From positions 71,559,152 through 71,623,151 of the forward strand of contig OX465583.1 in NCBI GenBank assembly GCA_950022655.1: a stretch of 64,000 nt of DNA. Reading direction: 5' to 3'. Position 1 is the stretch's first letter. Each line of letters begins with the position of its first letter. Of this stretch, positions 44,136-54,779 are shown piece by piece. The stretch comes from Alentia gelatinosa (lineage: Eukaryota > Annelida > Polychaeta > Phyllodocida > Polynoidae). The translations under genes and the position numbers were made by a program. The notes beneath the pieces are model-generated. The model was not told the origin of the DNA and did not search any database. It saw only the letters and a program-made list of their open reading frames with translations.

Positions 44136-44277
44136 CGATCATAAAAAATACCAGAAGGAAAGTCAAAACGACCGTTAGAAAACACAATGTCCCTGGACAA
44201 AAGTCTGTATAAAGGAGTCTTTGAAACGAAGCTTTCCTAAATGATTCCTTGTTGGAGTTGGCGACTTCTCCTGAGTT
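44136..44277 (-). CDS. Probable internal exon encoding a membrane-spanning segment
   Basis: On the minus strand, a strong acceptor (CATCTGTCACTGCCTACAG) precedes 142 bases that stay open, and a consensus donor GTAAGT follows at 44130-44135. The exon gives 47 codons plus one base. The peptide has a basic stretch (NKESFRKASFQRLLYTD) followed by about 20 hydrophobic residues (TLCFLTVVLTFLLVFFMI), as in the N-terminal signal anchor of a type II membrane protein. The frame is also open upstream of the acceptor. No family named and no partner exon found. Confidence 0.4.
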
Positions 44278-44689
44278 CTGTAGGCAGTGACAGATGGTGG
44301 TGCCCAATTGGAGATTGATCTCAGGCGCTGGTGTGAACGAACTTTCTTTTATTTAATTAAAAAGGCTGCTCTTTTTGTTCGTTGGAGAGCGTGGCCTGTT
44401 TTCACCTCTCGCTGTGTTTTTGTTAGAGACACAGGGTCTTTCTTCCGTGAGTATTTTCACGTGACCGATCTGTGAAGTTAGCTTAAAATGTTTTTAATAT
44501 TCCTACTTTTTTTGATGATCAGTTCCATCGATCGATGGTGAGTATTTTTACTGGACATTCAGAGAAGTGAGAAAGAGGAGTACATCGGTTTGGTATTGGT
44601 TTCTAAAGGTGGCCTTGTGAAAGGAATCCTGAAGGTAAAAGATGGAGAAGGGATCGTTAACTTAGAAGGATGAGATGTTATAGAGAAAA

Positions 44690-44968
44690 CCTATGAAAGT
44701 TTATGGTCAGAGCGTGTGTTCCAACGAGTTTGAATCACGTAGTAATTCACAAGGTGAAGCCGCATGAATTTACACAGCGATTCAAACGAGATGGGATCGA
44801 GCTCTGACGGTAAACTTGAATATGGTTCTCAATTTATCTCACCCTTCACATCGACTAATTGGCTAACCTTTGTGACATAATCCCCCATTTTTACTAAATA
44901 CTCCATGGGCGTTGAGTCCGTGTTCTCAACGTTAAGTCCATAGTGGAAAATATCAGGGGTGAGATAAA
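44690..44968 (+). mobile_element. Family G, copy 4
   Basis: Hairpin (AGAGCGTGTGTTCCAACGAG / GATGGGATCGAGCTCTGACG, tip TCACAAGGTGAAGCCGCATG), then body TTATCTCACCCTTCACATCG ... CAGGGGTGAGATAA. Confidence 0.8.
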
Positions 44969-46787
44969 TAAAAGAAACCAACTCTTACCATGTAAGGAAA
45001 CTAAATGGAGGAAGGAAAATGCAAAGAAAACATGTCGAACCATTGAAGAGTTCTTTCAGAAATACCGAGAGTAGCCTCTAAAGATTGAACGCTCACACCA
45101 TGTGTGTGATTTTTTGTGTTTTGTGTTTCTTTATGAAGAATTATCTGTCATACCAAATGCTCAGTTTCCACCTGTGTTGTATAATTATTTTGTTCTTCGG
45201 TGGATTACGTTTTCAGACAATTATTACAACCTTACGAGGGTCAAATCTGATCATCTTACACAGAGAACTAGCAGGGTCCATTAGAGTTCACATTTAAATA
45301 CCACCCGAAAGTCAGGACGTTAGGACCCACTCATTGGGACGTTAGGGCCCACCTATCATAGAATCGACGTATATCATTGAATTATAACCAAATTGTCCTA
45401 AATGCCTTTAAGTCCCAGAAATTCCAACCATTAGTAAAATAACTCCGGTGGCACCTCAATTTCAAATGGTTATAATGATCTTAAAGGCTGTGATCATAAC
45501 TAATAAGGGAAATGTTTTGGGATTATTAATCTGACCAGAGTTTATTCTGTCTATAGTGGACCACCATTCTGAGGGTTAGCAATGCAAGATTACAACACCT
45601 GCTAACAGAATGAAAGATAATTACTCTCATCAAGCTCACCTTTTTCATGCTAGATACTTATCAAATTCCACTCAATTGTCTGATTCAGCATCTCACGCTG
45701 CAAGATGAGTCTAATTTGCGCTTTAATAATTCAACGAGAATTAATTAATTGAAACATTGAGTTTTTTAAATACCTTCACTTTTCACACATCTCATCAGAA
45801 TGCTTGTACTCTTCAATTATCATCAATAACATGAATCTTCTAAGATGGAACGAGTCTGTTACATAAATTTTGAACGATACGACTATTGTACGATAAGATC
45901 TATTCAACGATATACGACCTCGTGGATGATCCTCGTCCAATTTGGTTGTATAAAAAATCGTAGGGAAACACATGAATCGTTCGTACAAATTATCGTATCT
46001 TTGACATACATGTAATGGATCATAGATCTACTATGTGGAAGCTATGCAACCCCCCCCCCCCCCCCGCCCACATCCTATCCACAGACACTGCTTATGACCT
46101 ATTTGGTTCCAGTGTTAACGATCAGCTTACTGGTATTCAACCCACAGCACAAATTTGGGCCTTTGCTATTTCAGTCAATTTTAGTGTTTTTTCGAGTTTG
46201 TTTTTTTTAAAAGGCTGTGTTTCTTAACGTTAATAAAGCCTTATTTTGATTTAAGATCTGAATAAACGAAATAAATACATGAATCGAGACCCACGACATC
46301 CTCTAGAGGTGTCGTACGTTAGGACGATTTTGGACGATATAAGACCATTTGCACGATGTAGGTCAATATCAAAAGGATTTTTGTTGGCTAGGCTTTATTT
46401 CATCATTCATTTGAAGACAAATTTGTAGTTTTATTTATTCATGTCAATGTTAAGAGAAACCTTCAGATGGCCTGCCACCCTGAGCTGTGCATCTCTTTCT
46501 CTATACTCGTTGGTTTAACTTTCCTTCCACGAACATCACCAATGTAAATGCACCACATTTGCCTAAGTAGTATACAGAAATGTCAATTTGAATGTGGTAC
46601 TTCCACGGGAGTGTCCGACACTTCAGGCTTAAGTATCATTCCGTTTTGACCTATTAAGCGGCACAGTGGGCATTTCGGACTTCCTTTATTGGCCTCTGTC
46701 AACATGCATTACGTTCAATGCATTCCTCTTGGCCTTGACATACCAGGCCCCGGCCCCAGACCCCCGTTCTCCCGCCATTAAAGGCAT
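44969..46787. other. No gene seen; AT-rich, degenerate fragments
   Basis: Pieces of R ends (45385-45420), an ACGAT-rich foldback like the 37694 element (45880-46000, 46300-46370) and a 16-base C run at 46050-46065. The frames at 45085-45297 and 45776-45988 lack coding signs. Confidence 0.4.
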
Positions 46788-47518
46788 GTCCTACAATCCA
46801 CGGTGACGCCATCTTGTGATTTTTCAAAAATGTCAATTGCCAGTCAAAACTGGTTCCTTGTGAATCATTTGAACGTCAAATGTGTATATTTAACATTTTG
46901 TCCACTTTCTACAATCTTAATAGGTAAAATAGGCCAATCTACATTTGCTTGATTTACATAGGAAATGTACTGGTTTTCTTCCTGTTATTTCAAAAACAAG
47001 GATGGTGATCCATGATTTCTAAAACCTGAATATGTAGTACTATATATGTATTATATTCTGTAAAAGTTCGAGGAGAATGACATAAAAACTACTTTTTATA
47101 ATTCCTATATATTCTACTATAGAATCATCATAATATTTGATCTCTTGATCAAAAACTAGCATGGAGACCCCTGAATATTTAGTCAGATATGTGTTCCACA
47201 AATCTTATCTCAACCCTGGTATTTTTTACCCATAGCCTTAACATTAGGAACTCGTTCTCCATGCCCCTATGAGTATTGCAGTCCGTTCTCCATGGTCATT
47301 ATCCTCTGTGTTGTCCATTCTTTTAGTGTGTACAGGGGTGAGATAAATACAGAAAGTGACTTGTTTTGATCAAAAGTCGTTATTCTCCAACTCGTTTGAA
47401 TGCTACGCGATATTAACTTGGCTGTCACCTCCTTCATATCACTGCACATCACACTCGTGGAGAATAACAACTTTGATCAAAACTTGTTGGTTTCTTCTTT
47501 AGCCCGATATGCCTTTAA
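46788..47518. mobile_element. Family R, copy 2, split by a D element
   Basis: TTAAAGGCATGTCCTACAAT at the left and CGATATGCCTTTAA at the right, TTAA at both edges. The R sequence breaks off at 47203 and only the last few bases of R remain to the right of D. Confidence 0.8.
47204..47500 (-). mobile_element. Family D, copy 4, nested in R
   Basis: TTATCTCAACCCTGG, CCATAGCCTTAACATTAGG, CAGGGGTGAGATAAATACAG, then a hairpin (tip AACTTGGCTGTCACCTCC, arms TTCTCCAACTCGTTTGAATG / CACTCGTGGAGAA) ending CAAAACTTGTTGGTTTC. Confidence 0.85.
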
Positions 47519-48063
47519 CAGACTACCGACGTGTGCGTAGTCTATAGAAATGGTAATTTGGACATGGGTTTCTTCCCACATACCGCACACATACAGACAC
47601 TGATGGACTAAACTTGGCTGGTGAAAAAAAAGGTCAGAGCCGGAGCAATCCCAGGAGGCCTGCGTTTCAAACTGGACTTTTTCTTGCGTCCACTGATTGA
47701 AAACCACCCCACGTGGGCTGCCATCCCCGGGGCCCCGGCGGCTTATGTGAATTGCCTACATTATAGATTGAGTTGAGACCTCGCCAATGCTGCAGCATTC
47801 TTTTTCACTGGGGTTAGGGAGGGGTTGTGTGAGGGTGTTGCCGACGAGGGAGGGAGGCCTAGATGGACTGGTGGTGCAAGGGGTGGCACTTGAATGGGTC
47901 GCTTGGGGGGATCGGTTGAAGTTGCTGTGGATGTGGCGCATTACGATGGGGGGGGGAGAGTGGGTGGGTTGGTTTGTGGGTGGGTGGGGGCACTCTCCAA
48001 GCAGAGATGCTGCACTGTACTTCCTACACCTGCTTGTATCTTTGCACCGACATGCTTGTTTGT
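47519..48063. other. No gene seen; G-rich stretch near 47800-47995
   Basis: Overlapping frames on both strands reflect base composition (GGGGGGGGAGAGTGGGTGGG). Confidence 0.4.
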
Positions 48064-48170
48064 CAAATATCCTAGATTCTTAGCACTTTGGTGACTGTTG
48101 TGTGATCTACTTGTAAATAGAGATATACATATTTATATGGTAAATGGTATAAACTGATTTCTGTTATTTG
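48064..48170 (+). repeat. Dispersed repeat W, copy 2
   Basis: ATATCCTAGATTCTTAGCAC, TAAATAGAGATATACATA, TTTCTGTTATTTG; matches 20998-21108. Confidence 0.6.
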
Positions 48171-48391
48171 TTATGTCAAACCAGATATAGTTTTAGGGAT
48201 TATTTTCTTCAGTGGAAAGCACCTCGTGTGTTGCAGGGTTTCGTTTATCAACATGACACATGCGCTCACTCAAAGGGGCAGTCTAATCAAATGTGGATTC
48301 ACATTATAAAGTGGTATGAAGCTGAGAAAGATATAGCTGCATTGTCCATGAAGCTCATTTAACAATTCCAGTATCTCCAAACCAATAATGT

Positions 48392-48601
48392 ATGAGTAGT
48401 ATGATGAATGTTTACTACACAAAACCAAACTCATTAAAATCAAACTTAAAAACGTTTATTGATGTCATGAGGATGAGTAACAGTAAGATCGATGAAACGA
48501 TTGGTTCGGTGATTCATAAAAGACTCAACGTTTTGAATAATTCAATTAATCTTCATCAGGAGATATTAAAATATGAGCTGTTAGAGTTTCATAACTTTTG
48601 A
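48392..48601 (+). CDS. Small AT-rich open frame, uncertain
   Basis: 69 codons ending TGA, with a helix-prone, hydrophilic peptide (SLKSNLKTFIDVMRMSNSKI, then INLHQEILKYELLEFHNF). It follows repeat W and another frame (48168-48362). The codons are AT-rich, unlike the other exon candidates. It could be a decayed piece of an element protein. No family recognised. Confidence 0.2.
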   Translation: MSSMMNVYYTKPNSLKSNLKTFIDVMRMSNSKIDETIGSVIHKRLNVLNNSINLHQEILKYELLEFHNF

Positions 48602-49204
48602 CAGTTACCCTGTTTTGAATCCGAAATGTTGGCTGGTTTCCCCTGTCTTTAGTGGAAACCCGGGGAACCAGCATTGGGTTGAGGTAGAGATTAGTAAGCG
48701 TTAATGCCATGAAAGATCTGCTGGGATAGTGTAGTCGGGGTTCCCTTGAACCCCATGAGGATTATGGATGGCAGGTGGTGCCGTTAGAAGCATTCAGGGT
48801 TATGGAAATTGCAGTGGGTGGCTCTGTGGTCGGATGATGTTTACAGTTTCGGAATAGTGCTCAATGGTCTGAGTCAGACCATGGCAGAATTCGCGAGTTA
48901 AGGACGGCAGGATGCAATGAGACCCAGCGTAGCTAGCAGCAATTTTTCTGTGTTTTTAGTTTGAAAAGAAATTGATGACTGTGATTTCTGATGGTGAATG
49001 AGATCATTATGACTGATTATGAATAATTGATATTTTTTCAACAATCAAGAAACTTATTTTGAAGTACATGATAGTTTGACCTCATTATGGATGGGACTAT
49101 TTTTCTGGAATCTGACATGCCAGAATCTTCAGGTAGCAAAGCCCAGGTGCTCTATACATTTCCTGGAGACTTTGTATTAAGTGGGTAAAGAAATAAGGGA
49201 TTGT
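48602..49204. other. No gene seen
   Basis: One acceptor-like CCCCTGTCTTTAG at 48639-48651 with no open frame worth calling after it. Confidence 0.4.
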
Positions 49205-49425
49205 GTAAGATGAGGTTTATATAAAACTGGATTGAAAATCATATGAATACACAATATTCCATAAGTTTAGATTCGCCGCAATCGTCATCGAGTTGGAGCT
49301 GAGTGATGATTACGGCGCATCAAAACAAGTGGAGTATTGCGTATTTTACAATTGAAGTATGGTTCTAGTTTTATCTCACATCTTTAATGGACATTGGAAT
49401 AGTATCACAATATCAGAATAATTCC
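49205..49425. mobile_element. Family F, copy 3 (hairpin and start of body)
   Basis: Arms AATACACAATATTCCATAAG / GGAGTATTGCGTATTTTAC, tip CATCGAGTTGGAGCTGAGTG, then TTATCTCACATC and ATCAGAATAATTCCATTA. Confidence 0.65.
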
Positions 49426-49499
49426 ATTACTTCACAGATCCAGTTGGGAACGTAATATCTCAATGTTGATGTCTCGTCTGCTGTCCGAGGGGACATAAT

Positions 49500-49893
49500 C
49501 GATGGTTTTGTGGACAGACAGAGGTAAAGCACAAGAGGTTGATGCGTAGTAATTCACAAGCGTCAGCGAGTGTATTACAATGTCAGCCTCGAGTGGCTTA
49601 CAGAGCCGCCTGTCCACAAAACCATCATTTGTTGCATATATTATCCATCTTTTCGAATTAATTAAACCCAGTAATTGCCTTATCAAAAGGTATAACAATA
49701 GGGACTACTTCTTTGCTCAATAGCACAAAGCGACTATTTTTTTCCCATATACCATGGTTTTGAGGCCGTATACCACAGATTTGAATCCGTATACCACAGT
49801 TATGGTATCTGACAGGTTTCATTCAATGGGTAGTGGTTTACTGAGTCCCTATACATTTTGAATGGGGGCTTTGTATAAGATGGGTAATAAATG
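49500..49893. repeat. Copy of the 29280-29640 segment
   Basis: AATTCACAAGCGTCAGCGAG, CCACAAAACCATCATTTGTT, TACCACAGTTATGGTATCTG. Here the GTATACCACAG word is doubled. Confidence 0.75.
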
Positions 49894-50060
49894 TATAGTA
49901 GAACCCCGCCTAACGGACACCCCGCGTAAGCGGACACCCCTGCTCGGAACGGTTCCCTCTATTAGATGTTTATTCTAACCTCGCGTAAGCGGACACCCCG
50001 CGTAAGTGGACACTTTGGCCCAGAATGGAGGGTGTCCGCTTACGCGGGGTACTACTGTAA
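49894..50060. mobile_element. Pogo/Tigger-like MITE
   Basis: TATAGTAGAACCCCGCCTAA at the left and TTACGCGGGGTACTACTGTA at the right, with TA at both edges. The interior repeats GCGTAAGCGGACACCCC. Ends of this type (CAGTANAACCCCGCTTAA) are typical of pogo/Tigger relatives in invertebrates. Confidence 0.8.
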
Positions 50061-50292
50061 TACAAAAGATGGCCACCTCCATAGCGCAATAGCTTTGTGC
50101 CCTGTAGAGGCATTCATATCGTGGTGTGCTGAGACTAGGTCCCTGTGCGGGCGAGGTGGCCTCATTACGGGAGGGTCAGCAGATCCCTCCCGGGGTCAAT
50201 GGGGGAATGGTTTGTGATGGACGTTAGGACACGCAGGGGGGGCGTGCCGGACTGGGAGGTCATTTAGCATGCCTGGCATCACATTCGGCCAT

Positions 50293-50605
50293 CCTGATCC
50301 GGTGCCGCCATATTGCCCTGCCACTCCCCCTGGTGAGCAGTGATGCGGAATAGTGTTATCAGTGAAGCGTATGATACAGAGAGGAGGGTGCGACAAGGGA
50401 AGATCTGTCAGCAACCTTTCTCCACACCAAGCCTGGTTTTTTTGTTTTTTGTTTTTTTTTTATTACAGGAAGTTCGCATACAGGGATGTGTCGCGGTCTG
50501 CCACTTGCCCATATCACAGCATTTGGTTATGTATCATACAATTGGTTCAAGATGTTTAGTATCACTGTGTTAATTTTGGCCTGATCCGGTGCCGCCATAT
50601 TGCCC
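50293..50605 (+). repeat. 26-bp direct repeats bracketing 261 bp
   Basis: CCTGATCCGGTGCCGCCATA then TTGCCC at 50293-50318 and 50580-50605, identical. The enclosed DNA has a long T-tract ending in an acceptor-like TTTTTTATTACAG (near 50468) and an open plus frame after it up to a TGA at 50581. Either a long target duplication or a tandem duplication. Confidence 0.6.
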
Positions 50606-50935
50606 CCCGATGCCAAATAAAACACCAGTTGGTGGGTCCAGTAAACCATAGATTTGATTGAAAGTATGTTTTTGTTCTTACCATAGTGATGTCTTAGCCT
50701 CGTCTCACAATTATCTATATATCATAACAGCCGATGATAATGGTTTTCCCCCGACTATGATGCAATAAGGGTTCAAAACTATACCCAAAATGATCAAGAA
50801 ATGAAATCAGAAGGAACAGAAGAGGAGAAGATGCAACCAGAAGAAAATCCTGTGATCCAGATCTATTAATAACCCAGTAACCATAGTAACACAGTAATTT
50901 TAATACTCAATTAACGGACCTTATAAATGGAAATT

Positions 50936-51003
50936 GGTAACCAACACACCTGATGAAGGCAATCCACACGCCGAAACGTAGTGTCGTATAAAAAGTTACT
51001 GCA
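50936..51003 (+). ncRNA. Hammerhead-ribozyme-like motif
   Basis: CTGATGA (50950-50956), then AGGC ... GCC as stem II, then GAAAC (50973-50977), then CGTAGTGTCG able to form a two-pair stem III, then TA. GTAAC before and GTTAC after could close an outer stem I, but the positions next to the core do not pair. A polyadenylation-type AATAAA follows at 51025. Motifs like this occur in Penelope-like elements and retrozymes; here it may be a decayed 3' end. Confidence 0.3.
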
Positions 51004-51112
51004 TGTACAATCTGAATGGTCTAAATAAAACTAAAGAAAAATAGAAAATGAAAGAAAATCTACTAATGTTGTTGGTTTTGTGAATAATTTTCCTAGGAAT
51101 ATAAAACAATTT

Positions 51113-51158
51113 CTTGGCGGAAAATGGCAGAACTAGCAATCACTCTGCGCCCTATAGA
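51113..51158 (+). repeat. Short dispersed repeat, copy 2
   Basis: See 43441-43483. Confidence 0.6.
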
Positions 51159-51448
51159 CAGGCACGATGCAGCACCCTGCGAAGGGGTACGTCTTGGGGG
51201 AGGGGGCGGCGGTCAGCAGGGTGTATAGGAGATGACGCCCTTGGGGCTGCCCTGAGACCCGGGCCCCTCATGTACGTTAACGCGCTGGGGTTGTACGTCT
51301 CTCGCGGGTGATGGGGTGTTAGAGAAACCCCCATGTCGGGCCAGGCGAGCGGGGACGGTGTGATGCCTGACCACTGCGTCCTATAGAGAACTGCATCCAC
51401 CAGACTATATGAGGGGTGGGATAAACTGGCATTCTATAGGCTTCTGGA

Positions 51449-52035
51449 TTTATTTCACCCGTCTTATTGACTAATTGACTAGCATTTGTGACATAATCCC
51501 CCATTGTGTATATATTTTTAAAATCTCCATTGAGTTCGAGGAAACAACCCTCACACCCACCTAAACCACACACAAAAATGCCAACACAGACAACAGGCAT
51601 GAATAAAATACCCACATAAGTAGCATAACACTCACACCTACCCACATAGATCCGAAATGTATCTGATGAGCCAGACGATGGCGAAACTGCACAGATAAAT
51701 CAAGTTGGAAAGGGGAAATATAACCTATAAGACCACCATGACAGTGGACACAAGGTGAAGGTCGAACAGAGAGAACACACCCCTCCATTCAACCAACCAA
51801 ATCCCCCAACCAACAGTGTGTACATGTAACCACAGACAACCACGGTCTCACACAATGAGGACAGTTTCAAAACCGGAAATGCAGCAAAAATGCGCGAATT
51901 TCTGTGGTTCAAATCCCTTACCTGGTCAGATGTGCAGTCATACCTCGGATTCACCACACGCCCCGTCATACGATACTCCATTGAGTTCGAGCTCTCAATC
52001 TTAGGTCTATGTGGAAAAATACACCAGGGTGAGAT
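51449..52035. mobile_element. Family G body split by a 435-bp insertion
   Basis: Left part 51449-51540 (TTATTTCACCCGTCTTATTG, GTGACATAATCCCCCATTG) and right part 51976-52035 (CTCAATCTTAGGTCTATG, CCAGGGTGAGATAATT) join into one body once the insertion is removed. Confidence 0.8.
51541..51975. mobile_element. 435-bp insertion with a 16-bp target-site duplication
   Basis: CTCCATTGAGTTCGAG stands at 51525-51540 and again at 51976-51991. A long duplication points to a target-primed (LINE-driven) insertion, that is a SINE or a retrocopy. No poly-A or obvious tail at either end. A perfect polymerase III B-box word GGTTCAAATCC lies at 51904-51914 on the plus strand, but no A box is placed correctly. 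Frames of 75-93 codons on the minus strand show no known domain. Confidence 0.75.
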
Positions 52036-52084
52036 AATTGCATCGAGAATCGCCTAAATAGACAATACACCATGAGTTTGGATG
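52036..52084. mobile_element. Family F hairpin fragment
   Basis: GCATCGAGAATCGCCTAAAT, ACAATACACCATGAGTTTGG; cut off by the G element that follows. Confidence 0.5.
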
Positions 52085-52378
52085 TATAGAGGAAATCTAT
52101 CAAAGTTTAGGGTCAGAGCTTGTATCCCATCGAGTTTATATCGCGTAGTAATTCACAAGGAGAAGCCGTGTGAATTACGTAGCGATTCAAACGAGATGGG
52201 ATCGAGCTTTGACCGTGAACTTGAATGGGTTTCTGAATTGGTCTCACCCTTCACATTGACTAATGGGCTAACATTTATGACATAATCCCCCATTGGATAT
52301 TTTTCCTAAATACTCCATGGGCGTTGGATACGAGTTCCCAATGTTAAGTCTATGGAGAGAAAATACCAGGGATTGAGA
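52085..52378 (+). mobile_element. Family G, copy 5
   Basis: Hairpin (AGAGCTTGTATCCCATCGAG / GATGGGATCGAGCTTTGACC, tip TCACAAGGAGAAGCCGTGTG), then body with ACATAATCCCCCATTGG, CTCCATGGGCGTTGG, TTAAGTCTATGG. Confidence 0.85.
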
Positions 52379-52900
52379 TGATGGACAGGACAAGGTACTG
52401 CACTCGGGCAAAAGGGAAAGAGGTGAGGAATGAATACCCGCTTGATATATGCTTTTTTGTGAATAAAAAAAAATGTTTTGGGGGTTTCAAGGCATAGCCA
52501 TGAAAACCAATTGCTTTGTCAATTGTGGCTTTGCCACTTTGTTGGGCTAAAAGTATGTATGATTTAGGACATAGTCTACAGCCAACTGAATGAAATATAA
52601 CGTTTACGCCAGTTTGTCTCAACACAATATATAGAATATCCCTATTTATATTTGTCTGATTTATACAGGAAAAGTTCTGAAAAATTAAGTTTTCTTCAAA
52701 TCTTTCAGAAACAAGTTCGGTGACCTAGAGTTTTTATTGACTGTCGAGTAGTTAGCCAGAGGAAAAGTGGCATGGAAAAGGCACGGGCAAGTGAGACAAT
52801 GTAGGGCGAGGTGGGGTGGGGAGGGGCAAAAATAAGGACGGGTTAGGGAGGGGTGAGGTTGAATTCAAGGGTAAGGAAGGTGCCAGGCTGGAGCAGGCGA
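52379..52900. other. No gene seen; R fragment at 52600-52740
   Basis: ATACAGGAAAAGTTCTGAAA, AACAAGTTCGGTGACCTAGA resemble the middle of R. Confidence 0.4.
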
Positions 52901-54760
52901 ACTGGGATAGAGTAGGCCTGTGAAGGAACTTTGCTGTTATTTGTAGGGTGTATGTGGGCTACAGAATAGAGGGGGCGTAGTATTCTGGGAGGGACATGGG
53001 TAGAACGCATGTCTAAGGGGATTGGGCTGGGGGGGAGTGATTTGTGCAGGCAGGGTGGAGCGGGACTGGGTTGGCTAGAGACAGGATGGGGCTTGGTATT
53101 ATAGGAGGAATGTGGGCGGGACGTCTGTCTCGGGGGATTAGATAGGGTGTGAGGGATGATTTGCGCAGGCAGGGCGGAGCAGGGCTGGGTTTGGAGCAGC
53201 GTGGGTGGGTTACAGACAGGACGGGGCTGGTATTCTAGGAGGTATAATGGGTGGGAAGCATGTCTCGGGGGTTTGGGAGTAGTGGTGAATTGTGCAGGCT
53301 GGGCGGTGCAGGGCGGGGCTGGGTTTGGAGCAGTGAGGATGGGCTATGGACAGGACGGGTCTTGGTATTCTGGGAGGGACATGGGCGGGACATGTGTCTC
53401 GGGGATTGAGGGGGGGGGGGGTGGGTAGGGATTTGTGCAGGCAGGACAGTATTTGTAGGTTACTGGCTGGGCAAGGTATTATGGGAGGAATGTGGGTGAA
53501 CACATGTCTCAGTGCAGGGACGGGGAATGATTTGTGCAGGCAGTGCAGAGCGGAGCTGGGTTTGGAGCAGTGTGGGTGGGTTACATACAGATTGGCGCAT
53601 GGTATTCTGGGAGGGATGTGGGTGGATACATATCTTGGGTAATTGGGATTGGGGGTTGACTTATTCAGGCAGGGTGATATTTCTTGGGTGGGGGTGGGCT
53701 ACAGACAGGATGGGGTGTTGTATTCTGGGAAGGAATGTGGGCGGGATGCATGTCTCAGGAGATTGGGAGTGGAGGTGATTTGTGCAGGCAGTGCAGAGCA
53801 GGGTGGAGTGGGGCTGGGATTGGAGCAGTGTGGGTGGGCTACAGACATGACAGGGCACGATATTCTGGAAGGTATAGTGGGCTGGATGCATGTCTCAGGG
53901 GATTGGAGAGGTGGGGGATGATTTGTGCAGGCAGGGCAGGGCAAGGCTGGGTTTGCCGCAGAGTGGGTGGGCTACAGACAGGACGGGGCATGGTATTCTT
54001 CGAGAGATTGTCAGAGGGACTTGTGTCCTGGGGGATTGGGAGATGGGGGGGGGGGGGGGTATGCAGGCGGGGCAGGGTGGGGCGGGGCAGAGATGGGCAG
54101 GGTTTGGACAGTGTGGGTGGGCTACTGACAGGACGGTGCATGGTATTCTGGGAGGTATAGTGGACGGGACGCATGTCTCGGGGAATTGGGAGTAGGAGTG
54201 ATTTGTGCGGTCAGGGTGGAGCAGAGCTGAATTTGCAGCAATGCAGGTGGGCTACAGACAGGACAGGCCGTAGTATTCTTGGAGAGATTGCGGGAGGGGC
54301 TTGTGTTCTTTGGGGATAGGGAGTAGGGATGATTTGTGCAGGCAGGGTGGGGCCAGGTTTACAGCAGTGTGGGTATGTGGGACATGTATCTTGGGGGCAG
54401 TCAGGGTGGAGCGGAGCTAAATTTGCCCCAGTGTGGGTGGACTGCAGACAGGATGGGGCATGGTATTCTCGGAGGTGTTGTGGGTGGGACCCAAGGCGTT
54501 GGGGGATTGGGATTGGGGACTGATGTGTGAGGGACATCTGTCTCAGGGGATTGGAGAGGTGGGGGATGATTTGTGCAGGCAGGGCGGGGCAACGCTGGGT
54601 TTGCCGCAGTGTGGGTGGGCTACAGACAGGACGGTGCGTGGTATTCTTGGAGAGATTGTGGGAGGGACTTGTGTCCTGAGGGATTGGGGGTAGGGGTTGA
54701 TTTGTGCAGGCAGGGTGGGGCGGGGCAGGGCAGGGCGGGCTGATTTTGCAGCGGTGTGGT
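52900..54760 (+). repeat. G-rich minisatellite, about 14 units of 115-150 bp
   Basis: Recurring order: GATTTGTGCAGGCAGGGCGG, GCTGGGTTTGGAGCAGTGTG, GGTGGGCTACAGACAGGACG, GGCATGGTATTCTGGGAGG, GGACGCATGTCTCGGGGGAT. The spacing of GGTATTCT words runs 112-189. Many frames on both strands (up to 189 codons) are by-products. A 15-base G run sits at 54045-54059. Confidence 0.9.
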
Positions 54761-54779
54761 TGGGCGGGCCCCAGCCTCA

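Noticed and set aside
51904..51914. SINE promoter inside the 435-bp insertion
   Set aside because: The B box is perfect but lies close to the right end with no A box 30-60 bases before it, so Pol III promoter function is not supported.
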